Source: Sphingorhabdus sp. EL138
GTDB taxonomy: Bacteria; Pseudomonadota; Alphaproteobacteria; Sphingomonadales; Sphingomonadaceae
Direction: 5' to 3'
Length of the DNA stretch: 40,915 nt
Assembly: GCF_945862485.1 (NCBI RefSeq)
Contig: NZ_CAMAYF010000019.1
Coordinates: forward strand, 1 to 40,915
Part shown: positions 1-7,328 of the stretch, one piece after another
How the letters are laid out: each line of letters opens with the position of its first letter
Position numbering within the stretch: the stretch's first letter is position 1
Program-made: the position numbers and the translations under genes
The notes under the pieces: generated by a model
Told to the model about the DNA's origin: nothing
Databases searched by the model: none
What the model saw: the letters and a program-made list of their open reading frames with translations, nothing else

Positions 1-192
1 AACCAGTTCAACGATGGCATTATGCAATATCGATCATGCAATTTTGAAAAGGCAATCGAGCGATTTGAGCGCTGTCTTTCGTTGAACCCAGAAGACAAAT
101 TGTCGCGCACTTACGTCGAACGATGCAACGTTTTACGCGCTAATCCGCCACCCGCCAATTGGGACTCGGTGTGGGTAATGAACGAAAAATAG
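1..192 (+). CDS. 3' end of a class III adenylate/guanylate cyclase with C-terminal TPR (partial)
   Basis: Only the last 63 codons lie in the window, open from base 1 and ending with TAG at 190-192. The translated tail is one TPR-like helix pair (FEKAIERFERCLSLNPEDK), followed by a Pro-rich turn and a tail with ANWDSVWVMNEK. That ending (PP.nWDGVWVM-like) is typical of bacterial CHASE2/class III nucleotide cyclases that carry TPR after the catalytic domain. The catalytic domain is outside the window, so activity and base specificity cannot be judged. The next gene on the same strand, 111 bp downstream, is a Pycsar-type membrane effector homologue, which fits a cyclase-effector pair. Identity as a cyclase rests on a short tail and is moderately sure. 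Confidence 0.6.
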   Translation, partial: NQFNDGIMQYRSCNFEKAIERFERCLSLNPEDKLSRTYVERCNVLRANPPPANWDSVWVMNEK

Positions 193-303
193 AGCGCGGC
201 CATTCGGCTGCTTTTATTGCCGCGAGATATGGCATTTCAGGAAACCATGCCGAAATCGATTTTTAGATGTTAGCAAAGCTCATGAACAATGTTGGGATGA
301 AGT

Positions 304-819
304 ATGAACGAGAAGCAAGAATGGCCCAGCGAAGGTATTCATTTGATACGAACGATGCAGCAACATCACGTGCAGCTGAGCAGCATGGCGGATCAGAAAG
401 CCAACATGTTAATCGGCGCCGCGTTTTTGGTTCTTACACTTTCGATCGGACAAAGTCAGAACAACGCCTTCTCACTTCCCTTAGCGATATTGGCGCTGTC
501 TGCGCTTATTTCAGCTGGGCTGGCTATATTAGCGGTGATGCCTTCCACGGCTCCAAAACCTGCGAAAGGAAACAACTGGCTGTTCTTTGGGACGTTCGCG
601 CAGGTTGAAGAAACGGTCTTTCAAGAAAAAGTATTGACCCTGCTGAAAGAGCCTGAAGATATGTTTAAAACTATGCTGCACGATATCTACCAGCTGGGCT
701 GCATACTCCAGTCTGAAAAATATCGCTATCTAGCGTTGGCATATCGGGCTTTTCTCTTTGGGTTAATAATAGCATTTGTAACCTTCGTATATGAACAAAT
801 TGCAGGGCGGCTGTTATAG
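304..819 (+). CDS. Pycsar-effector-like (DUF5706/PycTM type) three-helix membrane protein
   Basis: A 171-residue protein with predicted membrane helices near residues 34-51, 57-78 and 148-167. The N-terminal stretch, with HLIRTMQQHHVQLSSMADQK just before the first helix, and the central NWLFFGTFAQ block resemble the family annotated as Pycsar system effector (PycTM). In that family a cyclic pyrimidine nucleotide made by a neighbouring PycC cyclase triggers membrane damage during phage infection. The gene follows a cyclase-like gene on the same strand. The start is ATG 304; the purine-rich GGGATGAAG just upstream may serve as ribosome binding site. Family membership is fairly clear. A role in phage defence is inference, because the adjacent cyclase looks like a TPR/CHASE2-type enzyme rather than a compact PycC. 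Confidence 0.7.
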   Translation: MNEKQEWPSEGIHLIRTMQQHHVQLSSMADQKANMLIGAAFLVLTLSIGQSQNNAFSLPLAILALSALISAGLAILAVMPSTAPKPAKGNNWLFFGTFAQVEETVFQEKVLTLLKEPEDMFKTMLHDIYQLGCILQSEKYRYLALAYRAFLFGLIIAFVTFVYEQIAGRLL

Positions 820-1280
820 CGCGCTGCTGATGTTCTAGGCCGCCACGGTGCGGCGGCGCTTGCCTCACTGGCGGCAAAGCGATACCAGTTGAGCGCGGCC
901 TGAAGATTGGGGGTTTCGCCTTAGCCGATCTCAGACAGGTGCCCGAGATAGAATTTAATGTAGCTGCACTCAGAGGGGCTGCAAGACTGAATACAAGCCT
1001 TGCCCAATCCCCACCAAACAACGCGTTATGCTAATTTTTATAAGCATAAAGTAATACTTGGCGACAACTTGTATCGGACATTCTGTCTATTGGATGCTGG
1101 CCTGATAAAACCGAGGCAGATAGAGTTTACTTTTGTTCACATTTACTGACGTCTTTTTGCTATCCAGCCTTCTGATTTTATGATGTTTGTCATAAAAGCT
1201 TCATTACCTCGCGCGAGACTATTTATAGACATTCATTGACGACCTCACCAATTTCTTTCTCTTAATAGAATAGGCATTTC
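820..1280. other. 461-bp intergenic region
   Basis: Lies between the effector-like gene and the acetolactate synthase gene. No coding region here is convincing. The reading frame on the plus strand around 855-1030 is open but starts without an initiation context and matches nothing I recognise, so it may be a decayed gene. The AT-rich half from about 1030 should hold the promoter of the downstream operon, and it contains a perfect inverted repeat at 1176-1197 that is listed separately. Confidence 0.5.
1176..1197. promoter_or_regulatory. Perfect inverted repeat, candidate CRP/FNR-type operator
   Basis: TTTTATGA and TCATAAAA form a perfect 8-bp dyad with a 6-bp spacer. The TATGA-N6-TCATA core has the half-site geometry of CRP/FNR-superfamily operators. 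It lies 84 bp upstream of the ATG at 1281, in the AT-rich promoter region of the acetolactate synthase operon. Which regulator binds, if any, is inference. Confidence 0.4.
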
Positions 1281-2930
1281 ATGACCCAAAAAGCCTCCGA
1301 CTTGTTCATTTCTTGCCTCGAAGAAGAAGGTGTTGAATATATTTTTGGTGTTCCAGGAGAAGAAAATCTCGATTTTCTAGATAGCCTGTCACGCTCGAAG
1401 AAAATCAAGCTTATCCTTACGCGGCACGAGCAAGGTGCAGGCTTTATGGCCGCCACTTACGGACGACACACCGGCAAAACCGGCGTATGTTTGGCAACGC
1501 TTGGGCCGGGTGCAACCAATCTCGTAACTGCCGGGGCTTATGCCACGCTAGGCGGCATGCCCATGATGATGATTACCGGTCAAAAGCCGATCAAGAAATC
1601 AAAGCAGGGGCGTTTTCAGATTTTGGATGTCGTTGCCATGATGGGTCCGATTACGAAATATACCCATCAAATAGCTGCCTCTGACAATATCCCGAGCCGC
1701 GTACGTGAGGCATTCCGTTTGGCCGAGGAAGAAAAGCCCGGCGCGGTCCATATCGAACTGCCCGAAGATATTGCTGACGAACATACCGACGCTCTGCCTA
1801 TCAAACGCAGCGTATCGCGCCGACCCAGCGCCGACCCTAAAGCGGTCCGCGCCGCGGTCGAAGCGCTGGAAAATGCCAAATCGCCGGTGCTTGTTATTGG
1901 CGCTGGCGCCAACCGGACGATAACTGGCAGGATGCTGCTGCAATTTATCGAGAAGACCGACATCCCGTTTCTGACGACCCAGTTGGGCAAGGGCGTGATT
2001 GATGAGCGTCATCCGAAATTTCTGGGCTGTGCCGCTTTGTCAGCTGGTGATTTTGTCCACCGCGCGGTCGAAGCGTCGGATTGCATCGTCAATGTCGGGC
2101 ATGACGTCATCGAAAAGCCGCCTTTTTTCATGAAACCAGGCGGCGCCCAAGTCATTCACATCTCCAGCAAAACCGCCGAGGTTGACCCTGTCTATTTCCC
2201 CGGCATCGAAGTCATCGGCGATATCGCCAATGCAATCTGGCAAATGAAGGAAGACATCGTTCCAAGCGGGAGTTGGAATTGCGACCATATGCTGGATTAT
2301 CGCAAAGCCGAGATTGAACATACCGGCAGCCTGTCTGGCGACGCACGGTTTCCTATTTTTCCCCCGCATTTGGTGCAGCAAGTCCGCGACGTGATGCCAG
2401 ACGACGGCATCATTTGCCTCGATAATGGCGTCTATAAAATCTGGTTTGCGCGGGGTTATACAGCGCACCGACCAAACACTGTGCTGCTCGACAACGCGCT
2501 TGCCACGATGGGTGCCGGCCTGCCATCGGCTATGATGTCAGCGATGGTCTATCCCGATCGTAAGGTTATGGCGATTTGCGGTGATGGCGGCTTTATGATG
2601 AACAGTCAGGAGATGGAAACCGCTGTCCGGCTGGGCCTCAACTTCACCGTCTTGATCCTGCGCGATGACAGCTATGGTATGATCCGCTGGAAGCAGGCGA
2701 ATATGGGCTTTGCTGATTGGGGGCTGACCTACGGCAACCCTGATTTCGTCAAATATGCAGAAAGCTATGGCGCCAAGGGACATCGTGTCGAAAGTTCGGC
2801 GCATCTGACCGAATTGCTGAAGCACTGCCGTGATACGCCAGGTGTACATCTCATTGACTGCCCTGTCGATTACACTGAGAATGATCGTATCCTCAACGTG
2901 CAGATCAAAGAACTAAGCGCTGCATTATGA
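1281..2930 (+). CDS. Acetolactate synthase large subunit-like TPP enzyme
   Basis: A 549-residue thiamine-diphosphate enzyme of the acetohydroxyacid synthase/pyruvate oxidase superfamily, expected to condense two pyruvates to acetolactate. The N-terminal Pyr domain has the catalytic glutamate in RHEQGAGF (Glu50). The central domain follows at about 190-320. The C-terminal PP domain has GDGG near residue 435 and RDDSYGM, the metal/TPP site. RDD replaces the NN or ND of ilvB/alsS proteins, which points to a distinct subfamily. No small regulatory subunit gene is adjacent, as in catabolic enzymes. The stop codon overlaps the start of the aldehyde dehydrogenase by ATGA, so the two are translationally coupled. 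The physiological substrate pair could differ from pyruvate plus pyruvate. Confidence 0.8.
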   Translation: MTQKASDLFISCLEEEGVEYIFGVPGEENLDFLDSLSRSKKIKLILTRHEQGAGFMAATYGRHTGKTGVCLATLGPGATNLVTAGAYATLGGMPMMMITGQKPIKKSKQGRFQILDVVAMMGPITKYTHQIAASDNIPSRVREAFRLAEEEKPGAVHIELPEDIADEHTDALPIKRSVSRRPSADPKAVRAAVEALENAKSPVLVIGAGANRTITGRMLLQFIEKTDIPFLTTQLGKGVIDERHPKFLGCAALSAGDFVHRAVEASDCIVNVGHDVIEKPPFFMKPGGAQVIHISSKTAEVDPVYFPGIEVIGDIANAIWQMKEDIVPSGSWNCDHMLDYRKAEIEHTGSLSGDARFPIFPPHLVQQVRDVMPDDGIICLDNGVYKIWFARGYTAHRPNTVLLDNALATMGAGLPSAMMSAMVYPDRKVMAICGDGGFMMNSQEMETAVRLGLNFTVLILRDDSYGMIRWKQANMGFADWGLTYGNPDFVKYAESYGAKGHRVESSAHLTELLKHCRDTPGVHLIDCPVDYTENDRILNVQIKELSAAL

Positions 2931-4363
2931 GCATTTTGAAAGACGCTTATCCGTTATATCTGAATAACAAGGCCGTGCAGTCGAACACCGACCTTGCGGT
3001 CACACACAAGTATACCGGCGAAGTTGCTTTCCGAGTGGCCTTGGCCGACAGCGAGACAATTGATGCAGGAATTGCTGGAGCCGTAAAAGCGGCTGAGCCG
3101 ATGGCGCAGATGGCCAGTTACGAACGCCAGAATGTCCTGATGCACTGTGTCTCTCGGTTCAAGGAACGCTTCGACGAACTCGCTTATGCGCTATGCGTCG
3201 AAGCAGGGAAGCCGATCAAAGACAGCGAAGGTGAAGTCACTCGGCTGATTGATACCTTCCGGATTGCCGCCGAAGAATCGGTCCGGATGACCGGCGAGGT
3301 TCAGTCGCTCGACATATCCCCGCGCGCTAAGGGTTATCAGGGCATGTGGAAGCGGGTGCCTATCGGCCCATGCAGCTTCATTTCACCGTTTAACTTTCCA
3401 CTAAACCTAGCGGCACACAAGATCGCACCGGCCATCGCCGTTGGGTGTCCGTTTGTGATGAAGCCGGCGAGCCGGACACCACTGGGCGCCATCATCATGG
3501 GCGAAATACTTGCAGAGACCGATTTGCCGGAGGGCGCGTTTTCGATACTTCCGGCCAGCCGTGACGGCGCAGATTTGTTCACGGAAGATGACCGGCTAAA
3601 ACTGCTGTCGTTCACCGGATCTCCCGATGTTGGTTGGGCCTTGAAGGCCAAGGCGGGCAAGAAAAAGGTTGTGCTCGAATTGGGCGGCAATGCTGCCGTT
3701 ATAATCGACGAAGATGCCGACCTCGACGATGCCCTGGAACGTGTAATTTTCGGTGCATTTTATCAATCTGGGCAAAGCTGCATCGGGGTGCAGCGGATCA
3801 TTATCCATGACAGCATCTACAACAAGTTCCGTGACATGCTGGTCGCGCGCGCGGGCAAGCTGGTGTCTGGAAACCCGCATGATCGGGAGACTTTTATTGG
3901 TCCAATGATCGACGTTAAGGAAGCGGCACGCCTTGATAGCTGGATCCAAGAAGCGATCGCAGACGGAGCGAAACTGCTCTGCGGTGGAAACCGGGTTGGG
4001 GCAATGCTTGAGGCTACTTTGCTCGAAAACGTTCCACGCACGGCCAAGGCAAATCGCGAAGAAGCTTTCGGACCGCTCGCCATCTTGTCGCGCTTTACCG
4101 ACTTTGATGCGGCGCTCGACGAAGTGAACGATAGCAAATTCGGTTTACAAGCAGGCATCTTCACGCGCGATCTTTTCAAATCGCTAGACGCTTGGGACAA
4201 GTTGGATGTCGGCGGCGTTGTGATCAACGATGTGCCTAGCTACCGAGTCGACAATATGCCTTATGGCGGCGTCAAAGATTCGGGTTTGGGCCGCGAAGGA
4301 ATTCGTTTCGCAATGGAAGACATGACTGAAATCCGCAATTTGGTGATCCGTCGGCGCAAATAA
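2927..4363 (+). CDS. NAD(P)-dependent aldehyde dehydrogenase
   Basis: A full-length 478-residue aldehyde dehydrogenase of the ALDH superfamily. Visible active-site parts are the oxyanion-type Asn in the FNFP motif (Asn156), the coenzyme motif FTGSPDVG near 229-236, the general-base Glu251 in LELGG, and the nucleophile Cys285 in SGQSCIG. These are intact, so an active enzyme oxidising an aldehyde to its acid, or to an acyl-CoA, is expected. The substrate cannot be read from sequence. The start overlaps the stop of the upstream acetolactate synthase-like gene by 4 bp (ATGA), which implies that the aldehyde is linked to the product of that enzyme. The glutamate dehydrogenase gene follows after 83 bp. 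Confidence 0.85.
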   Translation: MSILKDAYPLYLNNKAVQSNTDLAVTHKYTGEVAFRVALADSETIDAGIAGAVKAAEPMAQMASYERQNVLMHCVSRFKERFDELAYALCVEAGKPIKDSEGEVTRLIDTFRIAAEESVRMTGEVQSLDISPRAKGYQGMWKRVPIGPCSFISPFNFPLNLAAHKIAPAIAVGCPFVMKPASRTPLGAIIMGEILAETDLPEGAFSILPASRDGADLFTEDDRLKLLSFTGSPDVGWALKAKAGKKKVVLELGGNAAVIIDEDADLDDALERVIFGAFYQSGQSCIGVQRIIIHDSIYNKFRDMLVARAGKLVSGNPHDRETFIGPMIDVKEAARLDSWIQEAIADGAKLLCGGNRVGAMLEATLLENVPRTAKANREEAFGPLAILSRFTDFDAALDEVNDSKFGLQAGIFTRDLFKSLDAWDKLDVGGVVINDVPSYRVDNMPYGGVKDSGLGREGIRFAMEDMTEIRNLVIRRRK

Positions 4364-4446
4364 GAAGCATGTTTTATATTTAATCTGTCTCGCTGTCGCT
4401 TGATAGAAATTTACCGCTCAAATTCTAACGGAAGAGGACAAATGTT

Positions 4447-5802
4447 ATGGCGTTTAATGATCATGTCGACCTGCCCACATTCATGCAGGGCGTTAGCAAG
4501 CGCAATGCAGGGCAGACTGAATTTATCCAAGCGGTGCAGGAGGTCGCGATAGATATCTTTGACTTTATGGAAGACAAAGAGCGTTATCACAAGGAACAGA
4601 TATTGCGGCGCATCGCCGAACCCGACCGGGTTATTTCATTCCGCGTTTGCTGGGAGGATGATAACGGCAACGTGCGCGTGCAGCGCGGCTGGCGTGTGCA
4701 GAACAACAATGCAATTGGCCCATACAAAGGCGGTATCCGCTTTCACCCTTCGGTTACGGAAAGCGTGCTCAAGTTTCTGGCATTTGAACAGACCTTCAAG
4801 AATGCGCTAACTGGCCTGCCGATGGGCGGAGGCAAGGGTGGATCAAACTTCAACCCCAAGGGTAAAAGCGATCATGAAGTGATGCGCTTTTGCCAGTCCT
4901 TCATGACCGAGCTCTACCGCCATGTGGGGGCCGATGTCGATGTGCCTGCCGGGGATATCGGTGTTGGTTCCCGCGAGATTGGCTATATGTTTGGGCAGTA
5001 TAAGCGGATCACCAACCAGTTTACCGGCGTGTTGACCGGCAAGGGTCTGGAATATGGTGGCTCGTTGATCCGTACTGAGGCAACCGGCTATGGCGCGGTA
5101 TATTTCCTTGCCAATATGCTGAAGACCAAGAATGACGATCTGGTCGGCAAAGTTGCTGTAATTTCAGGATCAGGTAATGTTGCAACCCATGCGGCCGAGA
5201 AGGTTGCGATGCTGGGCGGCAAAGTGGTCACCATGTCCGACAGTGCCGGTTTCATCCATGATCCTGATGGTATGACGCAGGAAAAAATAGACTGGGTCAA
5301 ACAACTTAAAAATGTGCGTCGCGGTCGAATTAGTGAATATGTAGATGAGTTCAAAGGGGCAACATTTCATGAAGGTAAAAGCCCTTGGGGCGTCCCTTGT
5401 GACGTGGCTCTACCTTGCGCCACGCAGAATGAATTGCTCGGCGATGACGCCAGGGAATTGATTAAGAACGGCTGCATTGCGGTCAGCGAAGGTGCTAATA
5501 TGCCGACCAACCTCGAAGGTGTCCACGTCTTCAAGGACGCAAAAATATTGTTTGCGCCGGGCAAGGCAGCCAATGCGGGTGGCGTTGCGGTTTCTGGCCT
5601 CGAGATGAGCCAGAATTCAGGCCGCATCTCTTGGAAGGCCGAGCAGCTCCAGCAATCGCTGGTCGATATCATGGACGGCATTCATGGCAGCTGTGTCGAA
5701 TATGGTCAGACCAAGGGTGGCTATTGCGACTATGTGCGGGGCGCAAACATCGCGGGCTTCAAAAAGGTAGCCGACGCCATGCTGGCTTATGGTGTAGTAT
5801 AA
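4447..5802 (+). CDS. gdhA: NADP-type glutamate dehydrogenase
   Basis: A 451-residue hexameric-type glutamate dehydrogenase, the usual length for bacterial GdhA. It interconverts 2-oxoglutarate plus ammonia and glutamate. The glutamate-binding motif PYKGGIRFHP, the catalytic lysine region PMGGGKGGSNFNP, the DVPAGDIGVG loop and the dinucleotide fold SGSGNVATHAAE are all present. AGAGGA at 4432-4437 is well placed for the ATG at 4447. A nearer ATG at 4442 is in another frame. The gene lies 83 bp after the aldehyde dehydrogenase and may share its transcript. It ends 5 bp before a strong hairpin. Confidence 0.93.
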   Translation: MAFNDHVDLPTFMQGVSKRNAGQTEFIQAVQEVAIDIFDFMEDKERYHKEQILRRIAEPDRVISFRVCWEDDNGNVRVQRGWRVQNNNAIGPYKGGIRFHPSVTESVLKFLAFEQTFKNALTGLPMGGGKGGSNFNPKGKSDHEVMRFCQSFMTELYRHVGADVDVPAGDIGVGSREIGYMFGQYKRITNQFTGVLTGKGLEYGGSLIRTEATGYGAVYFLANMLKTKNDDLVGKVAVISGSGNVATHAAEKVAMLGGKVVTMSDSAGFIHDPDGMTQEKIDWVKQLKNVRRGRISEYVDEFKGATFHEGKSPWGVPCDVALPCATQNELLGDDARELIKNGCIAVSEGANMPTNLEGVHVFKDAKILFAPGKAANAGGVAVSGLEMSQNSGRISWKAEQLQQSLVDIMDGIHGSCVEYGQTKGGYCDYVRGANIAGFKKVADAMLAYGVV

Positions 5803-5806
5803 TTGC

Positions 5807-5845
5807 AGCAGATTGGCAGCAAACAGAATTTGCTGCCAATCTGCT
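5807..5845 (+). terminator. 17-bp perfect hairpin after gdhA
   Basis: Arms at 5807-5823 and 5829-5845 are perfectly complementary around a 5-nt loop (cagaa), beginning 5 bp after the gdhA stop. No clear run of T follows, so this is a weak canonical intrinsic terminator but a strong transcript-end structure, perhaps a 3' stabilising hairpin. It separates the gdhA operon from the cytochrome operon. Confidence 0.65.
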
Positions 5846-5931
5846 TGAATATTTGATACCAGAATCGGAAAGTGGTATCGACTGCCGGGGGGGGCGTGGC
5901 CTTACCGGTTTTTGGGGGGATTTCAGTATCA

Positions 5932-7326
5932 ATGGCCGAGTTTGGGAAAAGCCGTGCCTTCTTGAAGGCTATGCCGGGTGTGCTTCTTACGTTGTGCATC
6001 CTTTTTCTGATTATGGCCGTTGTATTTCCAGTTTTGTCGCCTGTGCGAGCCACAGGGGCTTCGGATAATACACATTTGGGCGTTGCCTCATGCGCTGGCT
6101 CAACCTGCCATGGCCGGTTGGAAGCCGATGGCGCAGTGGTGCGGCAGGATGAGGTTTTGCGTTGGCAGGAACCATCATCGCCTGCCGGAAAACACAGCCA
6201 AGCCTATTCCGCCTTATTGGGCAAACGCAGTGCGCAAATAGCCCGCAATTTGGGTATCGGCAAAGCGTCATCTGCGCCGATGTGCCTTGGTTGTCACGCC
6301 GACCCGGCCGCATCGCGGGGCAACAGCTTCCAGTTGGCCGACGGTGTAGGATGTGAGTCATGTCATGGTGGTGCTTCAAATTGGATTGCCAGCCACTACG
6401 CTGTTGGCGCAAGCCATGCCAATAATGTTGCGCGCGGCATGACGCCGCTGGAAAATCCCAAAGTGCACGCAGCCGTATGTCTTGACTGCCACTTTGGAAG
6501 CGCCGCCCAAGGGCAGTTTGTAAACCATCGGATCATGGCGGCAGGGCATCCGCGTATTTCGTTCGAACTCGACCTGTTTTCGTCTCTGCAGCAACATCAT
6601 AATGAGGATGCCGATTATGCGGCGCGCAAGGGGCGCACCGACCATGTGCAGCTATGGGCCGTTGGACAGGCGCTTGCGCTCAAACGCTCGCTTGATCTTT
6701 ATGCGAGCGCCAGTCGTGGCACCGAAGGTGCATTTCCGGAATTCTATTTCTTTGATTGCCATAGCTGTCACCGTCGGATTTATGATCAAGGGGACGCACT
6801 GAGGACTGGGGTTAACAATCCCGGGCGGCCAATTCCCGAGGGCATGCCGCCATATAATGATGAAAACATGATCATGTTGTCGGCGGCTGCACGGGTAACG
6901 GCGCCAGCCTCCGCAGGGCAATTCGATAAGGCCAGCAGAGAATTCCATGCTGCTTTGGCGCTTGACCGGAACATGGCCATCGCAGCGGCGCGGCGCTTGT
7001 CAATCGCGGCCAATAATCTGGCTGACGACTTTGCATCGGGCAGTTTTGGCAGCAGCCAAGCTTTTGCAATCATCGATACCATTGCAAGCGATGCCATTGC
7101 CGCGCGCCTCACAGATTATGAGGGATCCGTGCAAGCCGTTATGGCGGTCGATACGTTGCTGAGTGCACTCGTCCGGTCGGGTAACCTCACACAAGGTGCA
7201 GCAGCGGGCATCCGTGCCAATGTAAACCGCGCGTACGACGCGGTGCGTGATCCGAACGCCTATCGCCCGTCTGATTTTCGCAGGTCAATTGGCGCCGCTG
7301 CCAGCGCAGTACGAGCGTTGCGGTAG
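5932..7326 (+). CDS. Membrane-anchored pentaheme c-type cytochrome
   Basis: 464 residues from ATG 5932. The open frame extends to a GTG at 5872, but the added 20 residues are Gly-rich and precede the signal-anchor, and a GGGGGGA run upstream of 5932 supports the internal start. An uncleaved or cleaved N-terminal helix (about residues 14-34) exports the protein. Five heme-binding motifs are visible: CX4CH at residue 54, CLGCH at 118, CESCH at 141, CLDCH at 183 and CHSCH at 276. The arrangement resembles the cytochrome c554-like multiheme superfamily. The last 170 residues are helical and heme-free. It is the first gene of a four-gene coupled operon with a lipoprotein, a beta-barrel and a decaheme cytochrome, suggesting a periplasmic electron carrier at the inner side of an outer-membrane conduit. 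Confidence 0.8.
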   Translation: MAEFGKSRAFLKAMPGVLLTLCILFLIMAVVFPVLSPVRATGASDNTHLGVASCAGSTCHGRLEADGAVVRQDEVLRWQEPSSPAGKHSQAYSALLGKRSAQIARNLGIGKASSAPMCLGCHADPAASRGNSFQLADGVGCESCHGGASNWIASHYAVGASHANNVARGMTPLENPKVHAAVCLDCHFGSAAQGQFVNHRIMAAGHPRISFELDLFSSLQQHHNEDADYAARKGRTDHVQLWAVGQALALKRSLDLYASASRGTEGAFPEFYFFDCHSCHRRIYDQGDALRTGVNNPGRPIPEGMPPYNDENMIMLSAAARVTAPASAGQFDKASREFHAALALDRNMAIAAARRLSIAANNLADDFASGSFGSSQAFAIIDTIASDAIAARLTDYEGSVQAVMAVDTLLSALVRSGNLTQGAAAGIRANVNRAYDAVRDPNAYRPSDFRRSIGAAASAVRALR

Positions 7327-7328
7327 AT

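Noticed and set aside
671-1021. Minus-strand frame of 116 codons between the effector and the acetolactate synthase gene
   Set aside because: It overlaps the effector gene, has no recognisable motif and biased composition (many Arg/Pro), so it looks like a chance open frame.
5855-5879. GATACC-N13-GGTATC inverted repeat before the pentaheme gene
   Set aside because: Only 6-bp arms with a long spacer; too weak to call an operator without conservation.
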